A stretch of DNA of 64,000 nt from Bacteroidota bacterium (lineage in GTDB: Bacteria; Bacteroidota; Bacteroidia; Cytophagales; Spirosomataceae): the NCBI GenBank assembly GCA_020161355.1, contig JAIUOF010000008.1, positions 182,179-246,178 of the forward strand, given 5' to 3'. Of this stretch, positions 1-8,227 are shown in pieces; the first letter of the stretch is position 1; every line of letters starts with the position of its first letter. Below the pieces are notes generated by a model. The model ran no database searches and had not been told where the DNA came from. It was given only the letters and a program-made list of their open reading frames with translations. Position numbers and translations under genes: made by a program.

Positions 1-1
1 C

Positions 2-727
2 CAGTTTTCTGCCATTATTGAAATCAACTCCGGTGCCGGTGGTACCGAAAGCCAGGACTGGGCCAGCATGCTGTATCGTATGTATCTGATGTGGGCTCAA
101 AAGCATGGCTACAAAGTAACCCAAATCGACTGGACCGATGGTGATGGAGCTGGTATTAAGTCGGCTTCTATGCAGATCGATGGACCTATGGCCTACGGTT
201 TCCTGAAGTCAGAAAACGGTGTACATCGTTTGGTGCGTATCTCACCTTTTGACTCTAATGCCCGTCGTCATACTTCGTTTGCGTCGGTTTATGCCTATCC
301 ATTGGTTGACGATACCATCGAAATTGAGGTAAACCTTGGGGATATCGAATGGCAAACTTCCCGATCGGGTGGTGCCGGTGGTCAGAACGTGAACAAGGTA
401 GAAACCAAGGTTCAGTTGACCCACAAGCCATCGGGAATCGTGATTGTATGCCAGATTGAGCGTAGCCAGCTGGCCAACAAAGAGCACGCCATGAACATGC
501 TGAAGTCGCGTTTGTATCAGATAGAAGTAGAAAAACGCAATGCAGCCCGTGCCGACATTGAGTCATCAAAGAAAAATATCGAGTGGGGGTCGCAGATCAG
601 AAACTATGTTTTTCATCCTTATAAGCTCGTAAAAGATGCCCGTACAGGCCACGAAACCTCTGACATTCAGTCGGTAATGGATGGTGACCTCGACGATTTC
701 ATTAAGGCTTATTTGATGATGGATTAA
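2..727 (+). CDS. prfB: Peptide chain release factor 2, C-terminal part (5' end outside window)
   Basis: The reading frame is open from base 2, so the ATG at 68 is internal and the gene starts before the window. About 241 residues are visible of a protein usually near 365. The product recognises UGA and UAA stop codons and triggers peptide release on the ribosome. The RF2-type SPF tripeptide is present in the context RISPFDSNARRH; RF1 would have PxT. The catalytic GGQ lies at bases 377-385 in SGGAGGQNVNK. The upstream GAGGTESQDWA segment is also typical. Any programmed frameshift in the early codons would lie outside the window. A strong terminator follows at 747-777. Confidence 0.97.
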   Translation, partial: QFSAIIEINSGAGGTESQDWASMLYRMYLMWAQKHGYKVTQIDWTDGDGAGIKSASMQIDGPMAYGFLKSENGVHRLVRISPFDSNARRHTSFASVYAYPLVDDTIEIEVNLGDIEWQTSRSGGAGGQNVNKVETKVQLTHKPSGIVIVCQIERSQLANKEHAMNMLKSRLYQIEVEKRNAARADIESSKKNIEWGSQIRNYVFHPYKLVKDARTGHETSDIQSVMDGDLDDFIKAYLMMD

Positions 728-746
728 TAAATATTTAGGCTATTAA

Positions 747-777
747 GGCAATCTCAGATTTGGGATTGCCTTTTTTT
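747..777 (+). terminator. Intrinsic terminator of prfB
   Basis: The arms GGCAATC (747-753) and GATTGCC (764-770) form a hairpin followed at once by seven T. It lies 20 bases after the prfB stop. Confidence 0.85.
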
Positions 778-804
778 GTTTATAATCCTACAATATTTAT
801 TAAA

Positions 805-832
805 ATCAAAAAAGCCCCCTTTCGGAGGCTTC
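805..832 (-). terminator. Intrinsic terminator of the YceI-like gene
   Basis: On the minus strand an AGCCTCC arm, a GAAA-type loop and a G-rich arm ending in GGGGGCT are followed by a T-run. It lies about 45 bases beyond the YceI-like stop. Together with 747-777 it separates the two convergent genes. Confidence 0.75.
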
Positions 833-853
833 TCAATCCTTTATTCAACAAGT

Positions 854-880
854 AATCGTCAATACTCAATCAATCGACTC
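854..880 (-). repeat. GATTGA-word repeat fused to the YceI stop codon
   Basis: On the minus strand the stop codon TGA runs directly into GTCGATTGATTGAGTATTG, ending in ACGATT. The same TGA-GTCGATTGA junction occurs at the stop of the MFS transporter (32858-32920). Confidence 0.55.
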
Positions 881-1394
881 AGGCTTGTTTGGTCAACTGT
901 ACGTTCAAAATCAATTTCACTTCATCGCTTACCACTACGCCACCGGCCTCGGTTACTGCAGACCAGGTAAGTCCAAAGTCCTGACGGTTGATTTTTCCTG
1001 AAATCTCGAAACCGGCTTTGGTTTGACCATAAAAATCGGTCATCAATCCGCCAAATTCAGCAGCAAGACTGATTTCTTTAGTTACGTCTTTTATAGTAAG
1101 GTTACCTTTCAAAGTGCTACCATCGTATGAAGTTGACTCAAATGTCAATGCAGGGAATTTTTCTGCATCAAAAAACTCAGGTGACTTTAAGTGGCCGTCG
1201 CGTTGCTCATTTCCGGTAGAAATTGAGTCTATTTGGGCCGAGAAGCTAATTTTAGCATTCTCAAATGAATCATCACCTGCGGTTTCGGCAGTTGCATCAT
1301 AAGCTTTGAAGTCACCTGTTACAGTGCTGATCATCAGGTGTTTTACTTTGAATTGCACTTCTGAGTGCAAAGGATCAATTTTCCAGATTGCCAT
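879..1394 (-). CDS. YceI-like domain protein
   Basis: The product is a 171-residue YceI/lipocalin-like beta-barrel protein. Members of the family bind isoprenoid-type lipids in a hydrophobic pocket; the physiological ligand here is unknown. It opens with the typical WKIDPLHSEVQFKVKHLMIS. It continues through SISTGNEQRDGHLKSPEFFD and FPALTFEST, and ends with INRQDFGLTW. There is no signal peptide, whereas many family members are periplasmic, so this copy is predicted to be cytoplasmic. It is a single gene convergent with prfB. Its stop codon is merged with a short intergenic repeat (854-880). Confidence 0.9.
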   Translation of the reverse strand: MAIWKIDPLHSEVQFKVKHLMISTVTGDFKAYDATAETAGDDSFENAKISFSAQIDSISTGNEQRDGHLKSPEFFDAEKFPALTFESTSYDGSTLKGNLTIKDVTKEISLAAEFGGLMTDFYGQTKAGFEISGKINRQDFGLTWSAVTEAGGVVVSDEVKLILNVQLTKQA

Positions 1395-1557
1395 AATATT
1401 TTTTGTTTAATGTTTTTACAATATATGTATATACATCAATTAACTTTTACAATTAATATTTAGTTTCATTTTTGACAAAAAAAATTATTTAATTTTTAAA
1501 AAAGGGTTTTGGGAGCAAAAAAAATGTTCAATCATTTTTCAAAAAAAATAAGTATAG

Positions 1558-2445
1558 TTATTTGATATAAAATATGTTACTCACTGATCTTTCACCCTGA
1601 TGATCAAATTTCTTATTGTCACTTGGGTAATTTACCACACCATTTTCCGGTTTTCCGGCAATATACATGGTTGTGCTACCGCCTCCATCAAAATTTATAG
1701 CATTTTTGCAATCCAGGCTTTTTAATATTTTAGTCAATTCCGGAAGGCTGAGACCTTCTGATTCCGCAGCACGACCATCCACAGTAACTAGCATAAGTTT
1801 TTTTGAATTGGTCAAGCAGGCACAGGTTCGCGGGTGACGATTTTCGTTGAAAGCAGTTTTTGCTAAAGACTGAGCTTCATTCTGCAACAGAAGTAAAGGT
1901 CCGGTGAGCAACACAAATTCGGCATTGATTTGTTCTTCCCAGCCTTTTTCTTTTTCGCCTTTAATGATTTTCACTTTATTTTGATTGATAGTCAGGGCTG
2001 AAATGGCTTGTTTGAACGGCAGCCTCTGCTTTGCAGCAACCCTCGAAGTGTCATAAACACGATTTTCAATTTTGATATAATCCACCGCTCCACCATTTTT
2101 CATATCAAAAAATCCTGCATTTACTGCTGCAATGGCCCCAACGGTTTGGGCAATTTCGCTGGTACGTTTTAGGGTGCCTCCGAAAGGATTGGGGTTCGAA
2201 TAAATATCAGCAGAAGCCAAGCCAAATCTAAGCTTTTTGGTTTTTGATTTGACCTCAAGAATATTGATGTTTTCGTTTAGCCCGAGACAGTCTTTGTTTG
2301 AAAACCGGTAGGTTTTGTGTATCAGGCCATTCCTTAGTTTCTCTTTTTGTAAGGAAGCATTTGCCCAATTCAATGAATCGAGATTTTTTTGTGAATAACT
2401 ATTCTGGAAAATAAAAAGAAATAGAAAAGGTAAAATCCGGAGCAT
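1558..2445 (-). CDS. Phosphodiester glycosidase (NAGPA-domain) family exported protein
   Basis: The product has 295 residues and a hydrophobic N-terminal signal sequence, so it is likely periplasmic or secreted. The domain is of the NAGPA type, formerly described as exopolysaccharide biosynthesis protein related to NAGPA (PF09992-like). Hallmarks are AAVNAGFF near residue 100 and NFDGGGSTTMYIAG near residue 250. The eukaryotic homologue removes GlcNAc from phosphodiester-linked glycans. The bacterial substrate is unknown, so only the fold and general chemistry are inferred. It is divergent from the M3 peptidase, with 97 bases between the two starts. Confidence 0.8.
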   Translation of the reverse strand: MLRILPFLFLFIFQNSYSQKNLDSLNWANASLQKEKLRNGLIHKTYRFSNKDCLGLNENINILEVKSKTKKLRFGLASADIYSNPNPFGGTLKRTSEIAQTVGAIAAVNAGFFDMKNGGAVDYIKIENRVYDTSRVAAKQRLPFKQAISALTINQNKVKIIKGEKEKGWEEQINAEFVLLTGPLLLLQNEAQSLAKTAFNENRHPRTCACLTNSKKLMLVTVDGRAAESEGLSLPELTKILKSLDCKNAINFDGGGSTTMYIAGKPENGVVNYPSDNKKFDHQGERSVSNIFYIK

Positions 2446-2542
2446 GTTTGAAGTTTATTTTCTGAAATATAAATCAATTTTTACAAAAAGATATATTTCA
2501 ACAGCTAATCCATGGCTAAATTGTGGCCTCAAATATCGAAAT

Positions 2543-4264
2543 ATGAGCAACAGAATATTGGAAAGAAGAAAAAGAGAATTTTTGGGAGAGAGTTTTCAGT
2601 TGGAATCCTGGGAGCAGTTGCAACCGCTTTTTGAAAACCTGAAAAGCAGAGAGGTCAATTCATTGACCGAACTCGAAAAGTGGCTTAAAGACCGCAGTGA
2701 GCTGGAATCATACCTTTCAGAGAATATGGCCTGGCGTTATATAAAAATGACTTGTGATACGGCTAGTGAAGATAATCAAAAGGCATATCAGTTTTTTGTG
2801 CAGGAAATAGCACCCAAAATGGCGGTATATTCTGATGAACTCAATAAAAAAGCTCTCGGATTGGCCTCTGAGTACGATCTGAAAGGTGGCGGGTATGATA
2901 TCATGCTACGGGGATTGAGAAAATCTGTTGAAATTTTCCGGGAAGCCAACATAGAATTGGATACAAAAATCCAGATCAAACAAACCGAATATCAGGCTTT
3001 GACAGGTGCCATGACGGTTAATATCAATGGTGAAGAAATGACCATGCCAAAGGCTGCTACGCTGCTTCAGGCGGTGAAAAGAGAAAGTAGAGAGGAGGCC
3101 TGGCACAAGATTTCGGAAAGAAGGTATGCCGAAAAAGATAAACTCGATGAAATCTTCAACGAATTGCGTGATCTCAGGCATCAGGAGGCTCTAAATGCCG
3201 ATTTTGCGAATTTCAGAGATTACATGTTTGCGGCCATGGGGCGTTTTGATTACACTCCTGCTGATTGCGTTGCTTTTCATGATGCAATTGCGGCTACGGT
3301 GGTGCCCATTGTGGATGAATTGGCTAAAGAAAGAAAAGGTAAACTGGCTTATGAACAACTAAGACCCTGGGACTTAAAAGTAGATATAGAAGGTCGCCCG
3401 GCATTGAAACCATTCAAAAGTGGTTCGGAATTGTTGGATAAAACAGAGGTTTGTTTCGAAAAAATAGACCCCAAGCTTTCTGAATACATCAAAATTATGC
3501 GTGCCATGGGGCATTTTGACGTAGAATCCAGGAAGGGAAAGGCTCCGGGAGGTTATAATTATCCTTTAGAAGAGATTGGTGTGCCGTTTATATTCATGAA
3601 TGCCACCGATAGTGTGCGGGACTTGGTGACGATGGTGCACGAAGGGGGCCATGCGATACACTCATTTGAAGTGAAAAGCTATCCAATTAATGCCTTCAGA
3701 AACCCAACAATGGAAGTGGCAGAGCTGGCTTCTATGAGTATGGAATTGATATCTATGGAGCATTGGGATGTGTTTTTTGAAAATGAAGCTGAACTCAAAC
3801 GTGCCAAAAGAGAGCATCTTGAGGATATTTTGGGAGCTTTGCCCTGGATTGCCACAGTAGATAAGTTTCAGCACTGGATTTATGAAAACCCTACCCACAG
3901 CATAAATGAAAGAAAAGAAGCGTGGACACGGATCAACACCGAATTTTCGGATAAAGTAACCGACTGGAGTGGTTTTGAGCACTACAAAGCCTATATCTGG
4001 CAGCGACAGCTGCATATTTATGAGGTTCCGTTTTACTATATCGAATACGGAATGGCACAGTTGGGTGCAATCAGTGTTTGGAAAAACTACAAACAAAACC
4101 CAGAAAAAGGACTTGAGGGCTATCTAAATGCTCTGAAATTAGGTTATACCAAAACAATCGGTGAGATTTATGCTGCGGCTGGCATCAAATTCGACTTCTC
4201 AAAAGCTTATATTTCTGAACTAATGGATTTTGTGAAAAGTGAATTGGCTGCTTTGAAGGCTTGA
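2543..4264 (+). CDS. M3 family oligoendopeptidase (PepF/thimet-like)
   Basis: This is a zinc metallopeptidase of about 573 residues that cleaves oligopeptides in the cytoplasm. The zinc motif HEGGH is at about residues 366-370, in the context TMVHEGGHAIHSFE. The third ligand Glu is likely in the following MEVAELASMSMELI. I chose the ATG at 2543 (MSNRILERRKRE). The longer open frame back to 2444 adds 33 residues without family character and would overlap the start of the divergent gene. Family members in Bacteroidota are of this length. A strong terminator follows at 4293. Confidence 0.9.
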   Translation: MSNRILERRKREFLGESFQLESWEQLQPLFENLKSREVNSLTELEKWLKDRSELESYLSENMAWRYIKMTCDTASEDNQKAYQFFVQEIAPKMAVYSDELNKKALGLASEYDLKGGGYDIMLRGLRKSVEIFREANIELDTKIQIKQTEYQALTGAMTVNINGEEMTMPKAATLLQAVKRESREEAWHKISERRYAEKDKLDEIFNELRDLRHQEALNADFANFRDYMFAAMGRFDYTPADCVAFHDAIAATVVPIVDELAKERKGKLAYEQLRPWDLKVDIEGRPALKPFKSGSELLDKTEVCFEKIDPKLSEYIKIMRAMGHFDVESRKGKAPGGYNYPLEEIGVPFIFMNATDSVRDLVTMVHEGGHAIHSFEVKSYPINAFRNPTMEVAELASMSMELISMEHWDVFFENEAELKRAKREHLEDILGALPWIATVDKFQHWIYENPTHSINERKEAWTRINTEFSDKVTDWSGFEHYKAYIWQRQLHIYEVPFYYIEYGMAQLGAISVWKNYKQNPEKGLEGYLNALKLGYTKTIGEIYAAAGIKFDFSKAYISELMDFVKSELAALKA

Positions 4265-4292
4265 GTTTTGGAGAACACGGATTAAACAGATT

Positions 4293-4327
4293 AGACACGG
4301 ATAAATTTATCTCCGTGTCTTTTTTGT
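4293..4327 (+). terminator. Intrinsic terminator after the M3 peptidase
   Basis: The arms AGACACGGA (4293-4301) and TCCGTGTCT (4312-4320) are perfect and are followed by a T-run. The upstream arm belongs to a run of ACACGGATT-like words starting at 4274, so the terminator appears to be built from an intergenic word repeat. Confidence 0.85.
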
Positions 4328-4462
4328 TCAATTTAAATAATTCCTAACTACTCTGACTGCACTTATCCAATTAATGATTAAACTTTTCGAAGGCAAAACA
4401 TTCGATTCCATGGAGTTAAAAAATCTATTCTGTATTTTGTTCATAAAAACCCTAAAATCAGA

Positions 4463-5794
4463 ATGGCATCAGGTAGCTTTGAAACTAAACAAAAGAAAAT
4501 AGGAGCGTTTTCGATTTGGGCCATCGGCGTAGGGCTGGTGATTTCAGGTGAATCTTTTGGCTGGAATCTGGGTTGGGCTATCACCGGGCCAATTGGTTTT
4601 TTTGTGCCGGTTCTGGTCACCGCCGTATTGTATTATGCTTTGGTTCTCTGTCTGATAGAGCTGGCTTGTGTGTATCCTCAAGCCAATGGCCCGCACATTT
4701 ACATAAAAAATGCATTTGGCAAAAAATGGGCTGATATTATTTCCGTACTTATTCTTTTTGAATTTCTCTTCGTAAATCCGGCAATTGCCACCTCAATTGG
4801 CGAGTATTTAGGTTTTTTGGCAGACCATTTAGAAAAAACGAATTGGATAGCCACGGGATTCATTGCCTTCTTTTGTTTGGTAAGCTTATTCAATTTTAAT
4901 CTTGGTGTCCAAGTCATCATTACGCTCACCTTACTGGCCATTGTCGAACTTTTAATATTTTCCGGAGCCATAGTTTCAGAATTTTCTTTTTCCAACTTAT
5001 CCCAAAACAAGCAGTTTGGAGAGCTCACTTTTGATAGTTTCGTGCGGGCGATGCCGTTTGCGATTTGGATGTTTTTGGCGATTGAAGGAATTTCGATAGT
5101 TTCTAAAAATACGGAGCAGGAAAAGCTCAGGAAAACATTGGGAATCGGATACAAATCTGCCTTCTGGACTTTGGCCATTTTGGCATCACTGGTACTACTT
5201 TTGGCGGCGGGAGGAATAAATTTAAATCCTGGAAAATGGGAAATTATCAGCAAAGACAACCATCCCATGCCGGCCACTTTGGCCTTGATTTTAGGCAAAA
5301 ACAATGCAATTACTCAAATATTTACTTTTCTGGGTCTATTCGGGCTCATAGCTTCGTTACAGGGAATTGCCTTTACTACTACTTTTCAGATAGAATATTT
5401 TCTCAAAAGAATTTTTCCTGAAAGCAAATTTAATAGGGCAATTTCGGCTACCTTGGTGTTTGTCGTAAGTCTCTTGGCCATTTGGGGAAGTACAACATCT
5501 GTATTGATAGAACTATCTGTTTTTGGAGCAGTTTGTATGTATTTTGGAGTAAGTTATAGCTTAATAGTACTTCGCAAAAAGAAAAAGAAGGATCCGAAGA
5601 CAATTTTGGAAGGAGAAAATGATGAGTTCCTAAACAAACATCATCATTTTGATTTCAAAAGCATTATACATATGGTATTTCCTTATTTGGCACTGATATT
5701 ATCCGTTTTTTGTATGCTAATTTTGGCGTATCTTCATCCGATAATTGTCGGATCGATTGTGGTTTTAATCATCATTTATCTGATTTTCTCCTAA
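4463..5794 (+). CDS. eat: Ethanolamine permease (APC family)
   Basis: This 443-residue amino acid/polyamine/organocation transporter has about 12 hydrophobic segments. It starts with FSIWAIGVGLVISGESFGWN, typical of the ethanolamine permease subfamily, where the family substrate is ethanolamine. Fourteen bases separate it from eutB, so the three genes form one operon for uptake and deamination of ethanolamine. The 5' region (4328-4462) holds no clear TAnnTTTG box; the nearest candidate is an imperfect TATTTTG. Assignment rests on family resemblance plus the eutBC context. Confidence 0.88.
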   Translation: MASGSFETKQKKIGAFSIWAIGVGLVISGESFGWNLGWAITGPIGFFVPVLVTAVLYYALVLCLIELACVYPQANGPHIYIKNAFGKKWADIISVLILFEFLFVNPAIATSIGEYLGFLADHLEKTNWIATGFIAFFCLVSLFNFNLGVQVIITLTLLAIVELLIFSGAIVSEFSFSNLSQNKQFGELTFDSFVRAMPFAIWMFLAIEGISIVSKNTEQEKLRKTLGIGYKSAFWTLAILASLVLLLAAGGINLNPGKWEIISKDNHPMPATLALILGKNNAITQIFTFLGLFGLIASLQGIAFTTTFQIEYFLKRIFPESKFNRAISATLVFVVSLLAIWGSTTSVLIELSVFGAVCMYFGVSYSLIVLRKKKKKDPKTILEGENDEFLNKHHHFDFKSIIHMVFPYLALILSVFCMLILAYLHPIIVGSIVVLIIIYLIFS

Positions 5795-5807
5795 AAAAAT
5801 AAGCCAA

Positions 5808-7184
5808 ATGGAGTTTCGATATACGGTTAATAGCTTTACCTATAATTTTAAAGACCTTAAGACACTCATGGCCAAAGCCAGTCCCTATCGGACGGGCGAT
5901 GCTTTGGCAGGCATTTGTGCCGAAACCAATGAGGAGCGGGTGGGGGCTCAGTTTGCTTTAAGTGAAGTCCCACTAAGTCTTTTTCTCACCGAACATCTGA
6001 TTCCCTACGAATCCGACGAAGTTACCCGACTAATTGTGGATTCACATGACCAAAATAGTTTTTCAAGTATAAGTCACCTCACCGTTGGCGATTTTAGAAA
6101 TTGGTTGCTCTTAGACACCACTAATCAGGAAGTTTTGGGCCAAATAAAAATGGGATTGACGCCCGAGATGGTCGCTGCCGTTTCGAAAATCATGCGAAAC
6201 CAAGACCTAATAGCGGTGGCTCAAAAATGCGGGGTAATATCCAGATTCAGGACAACAGTTGGACAAAAGGGGAGACTTTCAATCAGACTGCAACCCAATC
6301 ATCCTACGGATAGTCAAAGTGGAATTTTGGCAAGCACGATAGATGGTTTGATGTATGGCTGTGGTGATGCGGTGATTGGTATAAATCCAGCGACAGATAG
6401 TCCAGAAGTAGTCAGTAATCTTTTGAAAATGCTGGATGAAGTCAGGGAAAAACTAGGGATTCCCACACAATCATGCGTTTTGAGTCATATTACTACCACT
6501 TTGAATATCATAAAAGACGCACCCGTTGATTTGGTTTTTCAGTCTATTGGTGGTACCGAAAAAACCAATAGTTCTTTTGGCGTAAACCTAAATATCTTAA
6601 ATGAAGGATATCAGGCAGCAATGGAATTAAAAAGAGGAACTGTAGGTCAGCAAGTTATGTATTTTGAAACGGGTCAAGGCTCCTCACTATCGGCCAATGC
6701 ACACCATGAAGTAGACCAACAAACCTGCGAGACCAGGGCTTATGCCGTTGCGAGAAAATTCAATCCATTTCTGGTAAACTCTGTGGTTGGTTTTATTGGT
6801 CCGGAATATCTTTTTGATGGCAAACAAATCATCAGAGCGGCCTTAGAGGATCACTTTTGTGCAAAATTGCTTGGTTTACCTATGGGAATGGATGTTTGCT
6901 ACACCAATCACGCTGATGCAGATCAAGATGATATGGACAATCTAATGACGCTGCTAGGAGTGGCTGGTTGTAATTTTTTCATGGGAGTACCCGGAGCCGA
7001 TGACATCATGTTGAATTACCAGTCTACCTCTTTTCATGATGCCATGTATATGCGAAAAGTTTTGAAAAAACGTCCTGCTCCGGAATTTGAAGCCTGGCTT
7101 TTAGCTCAGGGAATCATTAATGAAAGAGGTGAACGAAATAACCTGAACAGCAAACACTTACTGCTCAATATGCATGGAAAATAA
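5808..7184 (+). CDS. eutB: Ethanolamine ammonia-lyase large subunit
   Basis: This is the 458-residue catalytic subunit of the adenosylcobalamin-dependent lyase that converts ethanolamine to acetaldehyde and ammonia. Length and sequence fit EutB throughout, for example YRTGDALAGICAETNEERVGA near the N terminus. Others are VMYFETGQGSSLSANAHHEVDQQT in the middle and CYTNHADADQDDMDNLMTLL later (each given in part). The gene overlaps eutC by 11 bases, which suggests coupled translation. No microcompartment shell, EutA reactivase or aldehyde dehydrogenase gene lies nearby, so the enzyme must work free in the cytoplasm. Confidence 0.96.
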   Translation: MEFRYTVNSFTYNFKDLKTLMAKASPYRTGDALAGICAETNEERVGAQFALSEVPLSLFLTEHLIPYESDEVTRLIVDSHDQNSFSSISHLTVGDFRNWLLLDTTNQEVLGQIKMGLTPEMVAAVSKIMRNQDLIAVAQKCGVISRFRTTVGQKGRLSIRLQPNHPTDSQSGILASTIDGLMYGCGDAVIGINPATDSPEVVSNLLKMLDEVREKLGIPTQSCVLSHITTTLNIIKDAPVDLVFQSIGGTEKTNSSFGVNLNILNEGYQAAMELKRGTVGQQVMYFETGQGSSLSANAHHEVDQQTCETRAYAVARKFNPFLVNSVVGFIGPEYLFDGKQIIRAALEDHFCAKLLGLPMGMDVCYTNHADADQDDMDNLMTLLGVAGCNFFMGVPGADDIMLNYQSTSFHDAMYMRKVLKKRPAPEFEAWLLAQGIINERGERNNLNSKHLLLNMHGK

Positions 7185-7944
7185 ACTTATACAAACTGAC
7201 CCGAGTGAGTTGCTCAAAACCCAAACCAACGCCAGAATTGGGCTGGGAAATGTAGGAGGAGCCTTACCTACTCAGCAAACTTTATCACTTAAACTCGATC
7301 ATGCCCGAGCCAAGGATGCCGTCTTTTCCCCTTTGAATACTGAGCTTTTGGCTGATGCATTTTCAAAATTTGATCTGCCATTTTTCAATTTAAAAAGTAA
7401 GGCCGAAAACAAAATAGAATACTTAAAAAGGCCTGATTTGGGGCGAAAGTTGGACAACAATTCTCTGGAAGTTGTAGAAAAAAATAATGAAAAAACAGAC
7501 ATTGTCCTAGTCATTACCGATGGGCTTTCCGCTGATGCAGTAAATACCCAAGTTATAAATGTCTTGAAACAGCTTATTCCTGAATGGTCTAAAAAACATA
7601 AAATAGCACTGGCTTTGGTGGAAAACGGTCGGGTAGCCATTGCCGACGAAATTGGAGAACACTTAGGTGCCAAATTCACAGCCATTTTTATTGGAGAAAG
7701 GCCTGGATTATCCTCGCCCCATAGTATGGGAATTTATACTACTTTTCATCCGAAAGTCGGTCTTACGGATGAAAGCAGAAATTGTATATCAAATATTCAT
7801 TCTGATGGATTAAGCATTCTTCAGATGGTGCAAATCCTGAATTATTACAAGGAAGAATCTTTCAGAAATGAATACAGTGGTTTTAAATTGAAACTTGATC
7901 TAAATTTATTTGAGGAACAAAAAAATACTCCAATCATTGGCTGA
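7174..7944 (+). CDS. eutC: Ethanolamine ammonia-lyase small subunit
   Basis: This 256-residue partner of EutB contributes to the cobalamin site. Typical EutC segments are ARIGLGNVGGALPTQQTL near the start, DIVLVITDGLSADAVNTQ near residue 110 and FIGERPGLSSPHSMGIYTTF near residue 175. The start ATG at 7174 lies inside the last codons of eutB. The 283 bases from 7945 to 8227, between this gene and the convergent GH3 gene, are AT-rich. I see no gene and no clear terminator in them. Confidence 0.95.
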   Translation: MENKLIQTDPSELLKTQTNARIGLGNVGGALPTQQTLSLKLDHARAKDAVFSPLNTELLADAFSKFDLPFFNLKSKAENKIEYLKRPDLGRKLDNNSLEVVEKNNEKTDIVLVITDGLSADAVNTQVINVLKQLIPEWSKKHKIALALVENGRVAIADEIGEHLGAKFTAIFIGERPGLSSPHSMGIYTTFHPKVGLTDESRNCISNIHSDGLSILQMVQILNYYKEESFRNEYSGFKLKLDLNLFEEQKNTPIIG

Positions 7945-8227
7945 GGTACTTTTTAGAGTTTTTATAACCTTTTATTATTTAATAAATTTACCACTGAACT
8001 TTCAGCTAAGTTAAACGTATCAAAATATTAATTACTTTCTCCCAAAGATTTTTATTTTAAAAAATACAAAATCAGAATTATGGAATATAATCAAGTCCTA
8101 TTTTCCTAAATAATTTCAAAGGTGTATTCAATCTTCAACTTAAAGTTAGGGGAAATAGCTTCAAGTCCTATACTTTGCAATTGGTATTAGCCTCAATATT
8201 TTAGTGAAAATAAATGTAAATAATAAA

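Noticed and set aside
2444..2542. Longer N terminus of the M3 peptidase
   Set aside because: The extra 33 residues have no family likeness and overlap the start of the divergent gene; ATG 2543 begins the conserved part.
4328..4462. Promoter for the ethanolamine operon
   Set aside because: Only an imperfect TATTTTG was found; not enough to call.
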